A stretch of DNA of 64,000 bases from Jacaranda mimosifolia (Eukaryota > Streptophyta > Magnoliopsida > Lamiales > Bignoniaceae), in the NCBI GenBank assembly GCA_018894105.1, contig CM032121.1:7420507-7484506 (forward strand), written 5' to 3'. Below the pieces are notes generated by a model. That model searched no databases. It saw nothing but the letters and a program-made list of their open reading frames with translations, and was not told where the DNA came from. A program made the translations under genes and the position numbers. Positions 12,487 through 25,774 of this stretch are shown piece after piece. Position 1 is the stretch's first letter; every line of letters starts with the position of its first letter.

Positions 12487-15412
12487 TGTAACACCCCAAA
12501 AATTTCATAATTTATAGAATTTAATTTTATATATTTAAATTTCGTGATTTTATGTTATAGTTGCTAAATTATTGTTTTATTTAATTTTGGGGGTCAATTC
12601 GAAAATTTTTAAAACTTGATTGAACACTTTTTGAAAATAATGGGATTTGCATGTGAGGGCCTTAGTCAACAGGGTTTAAATTATAACTTTAAATAATTTG
12701 TAGGATCTACTTGGGCTAATTGAAACTTGGAGGACTAAGTTGCAATTTAAGAAAATCAAATTTAAAAATAAACCAAACGGGTAGCAGACATTTTCCTCCA
12801 TTTTCTTTCCTTTCTTTTCCCTTCTTTTTCTTTCCTTTCTTCTTCGTTTCTTTTTCCTTTTCACCGTGGGCCCACCCCAACCGGTGACCACCAACCACCA
12901 CACTAACCCTTCAAACAACTCCCCTCCACCCTCTGACCGCCTTTCTCCACCCATGCGCAACTGGAAACCGGCGAACCACCGTGAGTAAAGAAAGACCAAG
13001 ACACCATTCATGGCGGGCAACTGGGTTTGCACTTTTTTGGCGATGGTTTTAACTTCTGTAAGGTAGGTTGGATAGCTCTCAGCAAGGAGATCATCATGGA
13101 AGTGTTGCATGTGGGTTTTACACGATGGCGGTGATGGTGGATGGAGATCAGAGCACGGTGGAGGAAGAAAGACTTTGGGGTTGTTGAGCTCTTTTTTGGT
13201 GGCTACAGGCCTCTAAACGAGAAATCGAAGGCGGCATTGGATTCAGAAGCTCGAAAGGAGCAGATTGGTGGTGGCACTGAAATTTTTCAGCTGCAGTAGC
13301 GGCACGGCAGTGGAGAGGCAGTTTCACCCCCTCGATGCAATGAACGCACCTGTGTCATCGGCTTGTGGTTTTGGAACTCCGGTGGCAAACTTTGATTTAT
13401 TTGGTTGTATTAGATATATATATGTATATGTATGTACATGCATGTGTATATTCATATTTAATGTTGTATCCATGCTAAGAATAGGACTTGACGATGATGA
13501 TATGCCATGTATATATATGTATTGAACTCTCCCATGCTATGGATATGGATGATACAATAGTGGACTTGGACATTATGTAAAGTGACCAAAATTTGGAAAT
13601 TATCAATTTGACAAGAAGAACTTGGGATTTTGGATTTAGGACCTAAATTGGATAATATTAGAAATTACTGGGACCTTAATAATTGATGATTTAAGTGGCA
13701 TGACTAAGAATAATCAATGGTAGAAATTGGACTAATTGGTATAGATTGGTTAGGATAATGATATGATACACTTTGGTAGTTAAGAATGAGATATCATGTT
13801 ATTTAGAAGACCGATATAGAATGTCTTGATAAATTCTGGAATAAACAATTTATTGGAATACTTGTGTAAATACTACCGATAAGTCTATATCACCATGTTG
13901 ATTCATAAGCTAGTAATGTTAGAATACTTATGATACAATTCTAGAAGGTTACTAGAGTCGAATAGGAATTTGACTTTGAAAATACTCTTTTGACTAGGTG
14001 ACGAAGAAGTGGGTCCTATCGACTAGTAGATTGCGGGTTGTGGTTATTTTGCTGTAACTACAAAAGGTGAGGGTATGCCAACCTGGCACTCCTTTTTAAT
14101 TATCTATTGTTGTGATAAGCCCCTGTGTGGGTTTTCTGTTTTTGTACTGTACTCTATTTGTTTGAAATCTGAAATGTGTTGAAATTCTGATTTGTTATCT
14201 ATTATTTGATTTGAACACTACTGTGAGGGTTATCATTGATATTGATTATGTTTCTATCTATTCTGGCGCACAGAACCTTATCTGTTATCTATATCTCAGT
14301 TGTTTGTCTATTTGTCTCGTATCTGTACTGATTTATATCGTTCTTTGTTGCCTTGCTGGCATATTTGTTATCTGTACAGCTTTATTTGGCCATGTTAGCT
14401 TATCTGAATCTATTACTCGCTATCCTGTTGCCTTGACAGCATTTCTGTTCTGTTCTGTTCTGTTCTATTTTGGAAATCGGCAGTGTGCTAAGGACTTTCC
14501 CTTGGGCATTTGCACAAAAAGTTGTGAATTTTGTTATGCATACGAAGAAAATATGGGCCAGGGGCCAATCCGGGGTGAAATGTTTGGTTATATGAGGCAC
14601 GCTTGGTACTTTCCCCTCGGTGTCAACAATACACTAGGGACTTTCCCCTGGATACCAGCAGTATACTAGGGCCTCTTCCCTAGGTACCAGCAGTGTGCTA
14701 TACAGCTCGTATGGGCATCTGCCATATATCAAGCTATTACGCTTAGGTAATATGTTTATTTGACGGGAATAAGGTGATTTTGCAATGCATGTTGTGGTTT
14801 TCTTGGAATGCATGTGCTTTGGGTTTGTTTTGCCTATCTGAATTCTGTCTGTCTGAAATCTATCTTGGAGTAATAAAGCAAGAGCATTTCCTATTTTGCT
14901 ATTTTTATTGTTTGATTCTGAATCTATCACGTGCTGTATATTTAATTGATGATCTGTTGAGTTGAATCTTCCTCGATAGATCTCTTCTGTAGTTCTTAAG
15001 TTATCCCTCACCAAGTTTTTGGATTTACTCCCCCAATATCTCTTGACATTTTCAGACAGGTTTTGATGATGACATTGTACTTCAGGCCTGGAAAGATGTA
15101 AACATATTTTGTAATAGAATAGGTGCTCAAACTTGTGTATGGATCACTTTTATGTTTAGTGAGAAGTTGGAGATGTTATGAGACATTTGACTTGAACTTA
15201 TGAATTGTATTAGGTATGAATCGATGAATGATGAATTTGTGATGGTTTGAAATTGATACTTTTGTAAGACGTGCTTAGGTTGAAGCTTGTTATTATCCTT
15301 GAAATTTTGGAAAAAAATTTTGATTGGCCTACTGTTAGAATCATATATGAGATTTAAGTCTGAATCAAAGTGGTGCCTCAGCTTAAGTGCTATCCCGAGT
15401 AGAGGCGCTACA
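12487..15412 (+). repeat. Left LTR of the gypsy element
   Basis: TG...CA ends. It contains a long pyrimidine tract (about 12790-12860) and short internal repeats of a GGGACTTTCCCCT word with about 35-bp spacing (about 14480-14700). Several open frames exist, but none resembles a protein. Confidence 0.92.
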
Positions 15413-15620
15413 GAGGTGGTATTAGAGCCTGGGTTAGCGATGACCTGGGTGTTGAACAGTAATGAGATTCATAGCTAGCTTGGTTGTTTGGATTAGCTAG
15501 GTTGAACTTTAAGTGTTTAAGCATTGTGGATTCTTATATATGACCCAGGACGATAGGATATAGATTTTGTTATGTAATATTCACAAAATAGACTTTTATG
15601 AACCTTGTGTTTGTAACAGG

Positions 15621-16443
15621 ATGGCTAACAACCGTGACAAAGGGATGGAGCCTGCAGCGGGGCCAAGCAAGGAATCTTCTGATCCTACGATCAGACTCTT
15701 AGAGGAGAAAAAGGCGAGATTGCTAAAGCTATGTCAATCCCTAGAAGATAAGATCCATGACCAGCGTGAGGCATTGATACGTGAAAAATCGTAGGCATAC
15801 CAATTAAGGACGATGATCGGAGCTAGAGATTACCTCACAGATCGACTCATGGGGAATGTGGAATGAGAACGCTTGCGAATTGGCATAGCTGAAGCTCAGG
15901 TACAAGGACTTCGTACCACAAAGGAGCAAATGGAAGCTACATTCTGGGAGTTAGAGGCAGATTATCGGAGGACTGTAGAGGTACCCTACCTTGTGATAAA
16001 CGAGATAAGCCAGATGATAGCCTATTACGGTAGGTCCATTGACCAGGTCATAGGAATCAGCATAGGGATTGATGTCGGAGCTGGACCTTCAGGGATTCAC
16101 CACCCCCAGAGCGCGGAATGGACAAAAGGCACCGATTGAGGAAGAAAACCCCGACGAGAATGCTGAAGAAGAGGACCTCAATGAGAATGCTGAAGAGGAT
16201 CCAAAAGAGGGCCCTGATGAGGATACTAAAGAGGATCCAGAAGAGGACCCAGAAGAAGCTGCAGAGATCCCAGATGCAAATCCTATCCTTGAACCCCCAG
16301 TGGTAGCACTGTTGGTGATTAAGGATGAGGATGACGATGATGTAGACCCAAATTGGATGTAGGGCCCGAATGCAATGTGGGATGATCATGATCAGTGGCG
16401 TGACGACGAAGCGGATGCTGCATCCAACATTATTGATGAGTAG
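15621..16443 (+). pseudogene. Additional ORF upstream of gag: coiled-coil then acidic protein
   Basis: Between the primer-binding site and gag lies a broken coding region of about 270 codons starting at ATG 15621 (MANNRDKGMEPAAGPSKES). The first part is rich in E, K, R and L with heptad-like spacing (LLEEKKARLLKLCQSLEDK) and is predicted here as coiled coil. After a frame change near 16070 the second part is very acidic (repeated EEDPKEGPDED-type words) and ends DEADAASNIIDE before TAG at 16441. Stops at about 15792 and 15864 and the frame change make it non-functional. Extra reading frames before gag are known in some plant gypsy lineages such as Ogre. This one has no domain I recognise. Confidence 0.55.
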
Positions 16444-16877
16444 GGTTATAATTGATGATTTAGTACTGTGATAACATTTTGTTTGTGTACTTGGCACAGT
16501 AGTACTTGCCAGAACTTCTAACCATTAGGATTGTATGATATCGACTAATATTTTCTTTTTCTTTTCCTTTCGCCAAATCATTTTGAACTCGATCAAGTGA
16601 ATAGTTAGCATGACCATTTTTGGAAACTTGGAACTTTGTACATACTATTGTGACCTTGCTATTGCTAACCGAGCATGTTAATGAAGTTATCTTTTATATC
16701 TTTGTCAAACTTCCTTTCTTTATTGTTTTAAGATATTGGAGCTTATGTCAAAATTTACTTTGTTTTTCTTTAATTTTGGAAAGTTCAAGAAATTCTGAAG
16801 GATTCTTGAGGGCCAAAGTGATAATTGACAATTATAATTGCAGGTTTGAGACTACATCATAAATATTAAAGTGAAAG

Positions 16878-19800
16878 ATGGCGTCTTATGGTAGTGCTCC
16901 TAGGCCCTGCTCCAGCTAGAGCAGGTCGTAGAGGAAGACCACCTGGTCGGCCTGCTAATGCACCAAGAATCCCTAAGCAGGAAGTACCTATTTATCAGCC
17001 ACCTGGACTAGAAGAAGAAATTTCACAAACTCCTTCTGTGGGGTAGCCAGGAGACCCTGTGAATCCAAGAAGGCCTAGAGCTAGGCAACAAGCTGGACAG
17101 TCGGGTGGTGAAGTAAGAAGGGCTAATGAGATGAATGAGGATCAAGCACTAGAACAATTTCTCCATTTTCAGTCCCCAAAGTTTTTTGGGAAGCCAGATA
17201 ACCACAAGGCATATGAGTGGGTAGAGGACGTGGAGGTCATATTTGACACTCTATGATACCCAGATGACCAAAAGGTATGGTTCGATATATTTCTACTGGC
17301 TAGGTCTGCGAGAAGTTGGTGGAAGATGATAGATCGCAGATGGATTGCTTCAAAGACCCCCTAGACTTGGGATAATTTTACCCAGGAATTCATGGACAAA
17401 TACATTCCCTTGGTAGTTAAGCAAGCGAAAGAAAGGGAATTTATGAATCAAGGAAGCTAATCTATCAGTCAATATGAAGCAACTTTCAGCCGATTAATAC
17501 ATTATACACCATATATTCTGGACGATGAAAGTTGATAGATTCATTGGTTTGTTCAAGGACTGAGGCCAAAGTTTAGACGGGGCCCAGCCATCTTTGATTT
17601 GCCGAATTTCAAGCTGGCAGTAAGCAAGGAACTGCAATATGAATCAGAACTACAAGAAATTCAAAAAATTGAAGACAAGGGTCAAAAGAGAAGACCACTC
17701 TCGGGAGGACCCAGTGGTGCTAGCAAGAAACAGCCTAGGATACAAACTAGAGGCATATCCAAACGAGTTCCTATGACTAATAAGATAATAAATCGGGCTT
17801 AAAATAAGGTATTGGCACCGTGTGGATTCTGTGGATCAGCTAGCGATAGCAAAGTGAATTATTGGCGAAAGCAGGGCAAATGCCTAAGGTGCAGAAGCAG
17901 TCAACATTTTCTGAAAGATTTCCTGGGAAAGAAAAATCCAGCACTAAGAGAAAGAGAGAAGCAAAAAGTTCAAGCCCGTGTACATGCTCTAACCGGAGAA
18001 GATGCACCGGATCCCAATGAAGTAGTTAAAGGTATGATTACTATTTCCAAAAATCTTTGTAAAGTGTTATATGATCCTGGAGCATCCCATTCATTTATAT
18101 CTGTTGATTTTTCTAAAAAATTAAATGTACAACCTGAAATCATGGCTTACCAAGTTGAAGTGCAAATACCTTTAGGAGTAGGGTTAGTCACAGACGCCAT
18201 GTATCGGGATTGCCCGATCATAATTGAAGGCCGAGTGTATCCAACTAATCTCATACGAATGCCCATTCAAGGGTATGATTTAATCCTTGGGATGGATTGG
18301 CTGTACCATCATCAAGCACAGGTGAATTGTTACACCAAGTGCATCACACTCGGGGAAGGAACTTCAATATCTTCACGCCTCTCGATAGATAACGCCTTTC
18401 CAATACCGATCATATCAGCATTAAAAGCAAACAGATTTTAAATAAAGGTGGGCAAGGATTTTTAGCATACCTCATTAACAAACTACAGGATATGGTTAGG
18501 GCTAAGGACATAGAAGTAGTAGCAGAATACCCGCAGATATTTTCTGAAGAATTAAACTCACTACCCCCAGACAGAGAGATAGAGTTTGTCATTCACACTC
18601 TATCAGGGGCTACACCATTCTCCAAAACTCCATACCGAATGGCGCCTATTGAGCTTAAGGAGTTGAATAGCCAACTGCATGAGTTGCTAGAGAAAAAGTT
18701 CATTAGACCCAGTAATTCCCCTTAAGGAGACCCAGTGCTATTCGTTAAGAAGAAGGACATGTTTTTAAGAATTTGTATCGACTAACAAGAATTGAACAAG
18801 GTCACTATTAAAAATGAGTACCATCTCCCACATGTTGAGGAGTTATTTGACCTACTGCAAGGGCCAATAATCTTCTCCAAGCTGGACTTAAGATAGTGAT
18901 ATTATCAATTGAAGATCAAAGAAGATGATCTCCCTAAGATAGCTTTCAATTCTCAGTATGGTCACTTTAAGTTTATAGTATTGCCGTTTGGTCTAACCAA
19001 CACCCCGGTAGCATTCATGGACTTGATGCACCAAATTTTCAGGCTTTACTTGGACCAGTTCGTGGTCATTTTTATCGACGACATCTTGGTATTCTCTAAA
19101 TCCAAGGAAGAACACTGAAAGCACTTACACATAGTTTTAAAAACTTTGAAAGAGCATCAGATGTATGCTAAGTTTAGTAAGTGCGAATTTTGAATTGAGA
19201 AGGTAACATTTTTGGGTCACGTAATCACTCGAGGCGGGCTAGAAGTTGACCCCTCTAAAGTGGAAGTAATTGTCAACTGGAAAAGACCCAGAACTATTAC
19301 CGAAGTTCAGAGTTTTCTGGGATTGGCTAGATAGTATTGGAGATTTGTCCAAGATTTCTCCAAAATAGCTGGTCCGTTGACCAAGTTAACTCAGAAAGAC
19401 CAGTCGTTTGATTGGAATAAGGAATGTGAGAAAAGCTTTCAGGAATTGAAGAACCACCTGACGACAGCTCCAATTTTAGCCCTCTCTAATGGATTAAAAG
19501 ACGTTGTCGTATACACAAATGCTTCATATAAAGGGCTAGGATGCGTGTTGATGCAAAGAGGGTGTGTCATCGCTTACGCATCTAGGAAGTTAAAGCCTCA
19601 TGTATCCAACTTATGATTTGGAGCTAGCAGCGATCATTTTTGCATTATCCAAGTGGAGGCACTACCTTTATGGAGCCATATTTGAGGTATTCACATATCA
19701 CAAAAGCCGCAAATATTTGCACTCACAAAAAGATTTGAACATGAGGCAACATAGATAGGTGGAGTTTTTAGAAGATTATGACTTATCTATTACCTACCAT

Positions 19801-21425
19801 ATGGGAAAAGCTAATATGGTAGCTGATGCCTTAAGCCGAAAGGCAAGAATGGCCCATCTACAAAGGGTAGAAACATCTAAAGGATCGAGTATGGGTATTG
19901 TGCTACGATTAAAACAGTAAGTTTGGGTTGCATGAGTGAAAGTGCAACCTGAATTATACAATGAGATTCGATAGGCCCAAGTTAGAGATAGGTGGATATT
20001 GAAGCAAAGAGAATTGGCTGGAGGTTCTGAAGGAATCGAGTATAGCATCGATGGTCAAGGCACATTGCTACTTTGCAAAAGAATTTGTGTGCCAGAAGAA
20101 GTGAAGGAAAATTACTAGAAAAGCCACACAAAACGAGATATACAATACATCTAGGCGGGATAAAGATGTATTAGGATCTAAAGAAATAGTTCTGGTGGAA
20201 TGGGATGAAGAAAGATGTAGCAAATTTCATGCAGAAATGTCTAACCTGTTAGTTAGTGAAAGTGGAGCATCAACAACCATCAGGGTTGTTGCAACCACTT
20301 CCCATCCTTGACTGGAAATGGGAACAAGTGACCATGGACTTTGTGATCGGTCTACCGAAAGCCAGAGGAGGTTATGACAGTATCTAGGTGATAGTGGATC
20401 GTTTGACAAAGTCTGCACATTTTCTACTAGTCGAGGCAGATTACAAATTTGAGAAACTGGCAGAGTTATATATTAAGGAGGTCGTCATGTTAATGGGATT
20501 CCAATCAGTATTGTATTTGATCGGGACCCAAAGTTCACATCGAGACTTTGAAAAAGTTTGCAGAGACATTTGGGAACAAGGTTCCAGTTTAGCTCAGCTG
20601 CACATCCTCGACTGACGGGCAGTCAAAAAGGGTCATTCGAATTTTGGAGGACATGCTGTGAGCTTGTGTTCTAGATTTCGGTGGAAGTTGGACCTGACAT
20701 TTGCCTCTGGTTGAGTTTGCCTACAACAACAGCTATCAGTTTGTTATTCAGATGGCATCGTACGAAGCACTATACGGACAAAAGTGCCAATCTCCACTGT
20801 ATTGGATCTAGTAGAGTATAAAGGTACCGTGGACTTATCTCCTGGAACTATGAAGCCTGAACTGATCCAAGAGACCATTGAGAAGGTACAGGTTATTAAA
20901 CAACAAATGAAAACTGCTCAAGACCGATAGAAAAGTTACGTAGATAAGCAAAGGAAGGATTTGGAGTTTGAAGTGGGTGATCGAGTGTTCCTCAAGGTAT
21001 CCCCAAGGAAAGGGATTAGAAGAATTGGCAAAGGCGAAAAGCCGAGTCTAAGGTATGTGGGACCCTATGAAATAAGTGAGAAAGTTGGACAAGTAGCATA
21101 TCGTTTTTTACTGCCTCAAAACCTGACTGGGATACACAATGTCTTTCACGTGTCTCAACTCTGAAATATTATCCCAATCTTTCCCATATCGTATCACCCG
21201 AGCTCATGCAATTGAAAGGTGATCTGACATACGAAAAAGCAACATGTTCATATCTTGGATCGAAAATTTTGGGAACTTAGGAATTGGAGGATTCCCCAAG
21301 TGAAAGTATTGTGGCGCAACCACAGTCTGGAGGAAGCAACATGGGAGTCAAAGGATCTCATGCGCCAGCAATATTCCAAGCTCTTCCAACATTCAGGTGA
21401 GAATATGGGGGTCAGATTCTTTTAG
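16878..21425 (+). pseudogene. Gypsy gag-pol polyprotein, degenerate
   Basis: Gag begins near ATG 16878 and includes FLHFQSPKFFGKPDNHKAYE (about 17158). A decayed zinc knuckle (CLRCRSSQHFLKDF) lies near 17882, then a protease with DPGASHSFIS (about 18073). Reverse transcriptase runs from about 18570 (PYRMAPIELKELNSQLHELL) through [20 protein letters not shown] to the catalytic [15 protein letters not shown] (about 19072). RNase H follows with VVVYTNASYKGLGCVLMQRG (about 19507), where the usual catalytic Asp is Asn. Integrase pieces include MIVDRLTKSAHFLLVEADY (20388), and the last part (20961-21400) carries the DRVFLKVSPRKG region and a WRNHSLEEATWESKDLMR tail. More than a dozen stops or frame changes are present. 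Confidence 0.92.
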
Positions 21426-21436
21426 AGGGGGAGGTT

Positions 21437-24400
21437 TGTAACACCCCAAAATTTTCATAATTTATAGAATTTAATTTTTATATATTTAAATTTCGTGATT
21501 TTATGTTATAGTTGCTAAATTATTGTTTTATTTAATTTTGGGGGTCAATTTGTTAATAAGAAAAGTTAAATTTTGGAAATTTTAAAAGTTTGGGGTCAAT
21601 TCAAAATTTATTAAAACTTGATTGAACACTTTTTGAAAATAATGGGATTTGCATGTGAGGGCCTTGGTCAACAAGGTTTAAATTATAATTTTAAATAATT
21701 TATAGGGTCTATTTGGGGCTAATTGAAACTTGGAGGACTAAATTGCAATTTGAGAAAATCAAATTTAAAAATAAACCAAACGGGCAACAGATATTTTCCT
21801 CCCTTTTCTTTCCTTTCTTTTCCCTTCTTTTTCCTTCCTTTCTTATTCATTTCTTTTTCCTCTTCACCGTGAGCCCATCCCCACCGACGACCACCAACCA
21901 CCGCACTAACCCCCTCAAACAACTTCCCTCCACCCTCTGACTACTTTTCTCCACCCATGCACGACTGGAAACCGGTGAACCACTATGAGTAAAGAAAGAT
22001 CAAGATACCATTCAAGGCGGGCAACTGGGTTTGCGCTTTTCTAGCATTGGTTTTGACTTCTGAAAGGTAGGTTGGGTAGCTCTCAGCAAGGAGACCATCA
22101 TGGAAGTGTTTCATGTGGGTTTTACAAGGCGACGGTGATGGTGGATGGAGATTGGAGCACGGTGGAGGAAGAGAGATTTTGGGGTTGTTGAGCTCTTTTT
22201 CGATGGCCATAGGCCTCTAAATGAGAAACCAAAAGCGGCATTGGATTCAGGGGCTCGAAAGGAGTAGATTGGTAGTAGCACTGAAATTTTCCGGCAATGG
22301 CAGCACGGCAGCGGAGAGGCAGTTTCACCTCCTCGATGCAATGAACGCACATGTGTCATCGGTTTGTGGTTTTGGAACTCCGGTGGCAAACTTTGATTTA
22401 TTTGGTTATGTTAGATATGTATGTATATATATGTACATGCATGTGTATATTCATATTTAATGTTGTATCCATGCTAAGAATAGGACTTGAGGATGATGAT
22501 ATGCCATATATATATATATATGTATTAAACTCTCTCATGCCATGGATATGGATGATACAATAGTGGAGTTTAACATTATGTAAAGTGACCAAAATTTGGA
22601 AATTATGAATTTGACAAGAAGAACTTGGGATTTTGGATTTAGGACCTAAATTGGATAATATTAGAAATTATTGGGACCTTAAACAATTGATGATTTAAGT
22701 GGCATTTGACTAAGAAAAATCAATGGTAGAAATTGGACTAATTGGTATAGATTGATTAGGATAATGATATGATACACTTTGGTAGTTAAGAATGAGATAT
22801 CATGTTATTTAGAGGACCGATATAGAATGTCTAGATAAATTTTGGAATAAACGATTTATTGGAATACTTGTGTAGATACTACCGATGAGCCTATATCACC
22901 ATGTTGATTCATAAGCTAGTAATGTTAGAATACTTATGATATAATTCTAGAAGGCTACTAGAGTCAAATAGGAATTTGACTTTGGAAATACTCTTTTGAC
23001 TAGGTGATGAAGAAGTGGGTCCTGTCGACCAGTAGATTTTGGGCTGTGGTTATTTTATTGTAACTACAAGAGGTGAGGGTCTACCAACCTAGCACTCTTT
23101 TTTAATTATCTGTTGTTGTGATAAGCCCCTATGTGGGTTTTCTATTTTTGTACCGTACTCTATTTGTTTGAAATATGAAAGTGTTGGAATTCTAATTTGT
23201 TATTTGTTATTTGATTTGAACACCCTTGTGAGGGTTATTGTTGATATCGATTCTGTTTTTATTTGTTCTGGCGCCCAGAACCTTATTTGTTATCTATATC
23301 TCAGTTGTTTGTCTATTTGTCTCATATCTGTACTGATTTGTACCATTCTCTGTTGCCTCGCTGGCATATTTGTTATCTGTACAAGTTTATTTGGCCATGT
23401 TGGCTTATCTGAATATATTACTTGCTATCCTATTGCCTTGACGGTATTTCTGTTCTGTTCTATTCTATTTTGGGAGCCGATGGTGTGCTAGGGACTTTCC
23501 CCTAGACATTTGCACAAACGGTTGTGAATTCTATTATGTGTACGGAGAAAATATAGGCCAGGGGCCAATTCGGGCGAAATGTTTGGTTATATGAGGCATG
23601 CTTGGTACTTTCCCCTCGGTGTCAACGATATACTAGGGACTTTCCCCTCGGTGTCGGCGGTACACTGGGGACTTTTTCCTGGGTATCAATGGTATGCTAG
23701 GGACTCTCCCTTAAGTACCAGCGGTGCTCTATATGGCTCGTATGGGCATCCACCATATACTAAGATGTTACGCTTAGGTAATCTATTTGTCTGACTGGAA
23801 TAAGGTGATTCTGCAATACATGTGCTTTTCTTGGAATGCATGTGCTTTGGGTTTATTTTGCCTATCTGAATTCTGTCTGTCTGAAATCTATCTTGGAGCA
23901 ATAAGGCAGGAGCGTTTCTTGTTTTTCTATGTTTACTGTTTGATTTTGAATCTATCACATTCTGTATATTTAATTGATGATCTGTTGAGTTGAACTTTCC
24001 TCGATAGATCTCTTATGTATTTCTTAAGTTTTCCCTCGCTAAGTCTTTGGACTTACTCCCCTAATATCTCTTGACATTTTCAGATAGGTTTTGATAATGA
24101 CTTTGTACTTCAGGCTTGGAAGGATGTAAACATCTTTTGTAATAGAATAGGTGCTCAAACTTGTGTATGGATCGCTTTTATATTTAGTGAGAACTTGGAG
24201 ATGTTATGAGACATTTGACTTGAACTTGTGAATTGTATTAGGTATGAATCGATGAATGATGAATTTGTGATGGTTTGAAATTCATACTTTTGTCAGACGT
24301 GCTTAGGTTGAAGCTTGTTTTATCCTTGAAATTTTGAAAAAAAATTCCGATGGGCCTACTGTTAGAATCATATATGAGATTTAAGTCTGAATTAGAGTGG

Positions 24401-24439
24401 TGCCTCAGCTTAGGTGCTATCCCGAGTAGGGGCGCTACA
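21437..24439 (+). repeat. Right LTR of the gypsy element
   Basis: 3003 bp, the same ends and internal order as the left LTR. The GGGACTTTCCCCT-type short repeats recur at about 23480-23715. Confidence 0.92.
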
Positions 24440-24768
24440 CATTCTTTCATCATTATATATATATACATATACTATCACTCATACAATCTACATATACACA
24501 TATATAAATAATTTTAAAATATTCATTTCACCCCCAAACCCAACAAAAAAGTCATTGATGTGACATATTGTCCCCCCCAAAATATAAACAAACAAACCAT
24601 TTTCTCCTAATTTATTCTCCCAAAATACAAACAAATAATTATCACATTTCCCAATCCCACTACCCGAAATCCATTCTCCCAAAATATGTTCGGAGAATGG
24701 CCCAATTCACAACCAAACATAGCCTTAGCAAATCAAATAAATATAGTTATCTAGCTATGCTAAGATAC

Positions 24769-25728
24769 TAGGCCTGTAAATGGGTAGGGTATCACCCGAC
24801 CCATATCAATATCCTAAATACCCAAAAGGATGAGACCATAATTCTACCATACCCTAAAATACCCAGAAGGATGAGACCCTAATCATACCTATCTAACCCA
24901 AGACCCATTGGGTCTAGTTTATTGGACTTATATTTTTAATGTACATATTTATTTTCTTAATATATACTAAAGATATTATTTCGCATACGATAACAAAAAT
25001 ATTTTTTTTATATTTAATTTAATTTAATCATTAAATTTAAATTATTTAATTTTAAACTTTTTTGCTAATTAAATTAATTGTTTTATTGATATAATAGTTA
25101 AACTTTATTAATATAATTAACAATTAATTTTTTTAATTAAATTAATATAACTAAAAAATAGTTAATAAAAATAATTTAAAAGCAACAACTTTTTTCTATA
25201 TTTAATTTTGTAAAAATGGTTAATTTCTATGTTAATAAACTTTATTCATTAACAAAATTAATTTTATTAACTATTTTTATAAAAATTATTTATTCCACTA
25301 TTAATTTTAATATCCTTAATTTTATTAATAAAAAATGTTCAACTGTTGCTATTACTATTCTAATTTAGAAAGAAGAAAAAAATTGTTATCCCAATATATT
25401 AACTTTATTAATTTTATTAATTTAGTTTAATTTTTAATGAAGAAAACTATTTTATTGTTACTGTTCATTTACGTATTTGTAATTTTTATATACAAAAAGT
25501 TTATCATTAATATAAATTTGATTTGGGTATAAACAATTTTTAAGTTCATAAATTAAATTTAAGTATAAAGTAATGGGTAATTTTTTGGTATGGGTACACA
25601 AGTAATTTATGGGTATAGACCCTACCCATACCCATTACATTATCTTTAATAAGTATGGGTATGGATAGGATATGGGTATTGATATTTTAGGTTTGGATAG
25701 AGTGTTACCCTACCCATTGACAGGCCTA
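24769..25728. mobile_element. hAT-type MITE (unit A only)
   Basis: The ends are inverted: TAGGCCTGTAAATGGGTAGG on the left and TAGGCCTGTCAATGGGTAGG on the minus strand at the right. The flanking 8-bp repeats are TAAGATAC (24761-24768) and TAAGAGAC (25729-25736), one mismatch. Unit B has a single CTAGGAGAC at about 40149. An 8-bp target repeat is the hAT signature. The interior is AT-rich with no coding sequence. Confidence 0.78.
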
Positions 25729-25774
25729 TAAGAGACCAATTAATTACTTGTAGAATCTTTGATATTTTGAGTTG

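Larger units (their letters stand above)
12487..24439 (+). mobile_element. Ty3-gypsy LTR retrotransposon, probably a Tekay/Del-type chromovirus
   Basis: Two long direct repeats bound it: 12487-15412 (2.93 kb) and 21437-24439 (3.00 kb), both starting TGTAACACCCC and ending GGCGCTACA. The left LTR lacks about 50 bp present near 21550-21605. A primer-binding site TGGTATTAGAGCC lies at 15417-15429, and a purine tract TTAGAGGGGGAGG precedes the right LTR. Reverse transcriptase and RNase H precede integrase, the gypsy order, and the pol end resembles a chromodomain tail. Three-kilobase LTRs and the tail suggest Tekay/Del, by inference. No clean 5-bp target repeat was found (TATTT against CATTC). 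Stops make it inactive. Confidence 0.93.
12324..24724. mobile_element. Tourist-like (PIF/Harbinger) MITE split by a gypsy element
   Basis: The outer ends are inverted: the left reads GGCTTTGTTTGGTTGTAAAT (12324) and the right, on the minus strand from 24724, GGCTATGTTTGGTTGTGAAT. Both are flanked by TTA (12321-12323 and 24725-24727), the target repeat of Harbinger/Tourist elements. Removing the gypsy element (12487-24439) leaves about 450 bp, a normal MITE size. Unit B lacks it (AATTTGGCAAACC near 38421-38433 spans the site). The gypsy element therefore inserted into a MITE that had already inserted into unit A. Confidence 0.75.

Noticed and set aside
12676..13110. Minus-strand frame of 144 codons, and related frames at 21719-22389
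   Set aside because: They lie in the gypsy LTRs; the Lys/Glu-rich part is only the pyrimidine tract read backwards, and the two LTR copies are not conserved in frame.
14211..14669. Plus-strand frame of 152 codons with hydrophobic stretches, and its counterpart at 23168-23491
   Set aside because: LTR sequence; the frame differs between the two LTRs and matches no family. T-rich DNA gives spurious hydrophobic peptides.
12482..24444. A target-site repeat for the gypsy element (TATTT / CATTC)
   Set aside because: Only three of five bases match. The termini are secure from the LTRs, but the repeat is not supported.
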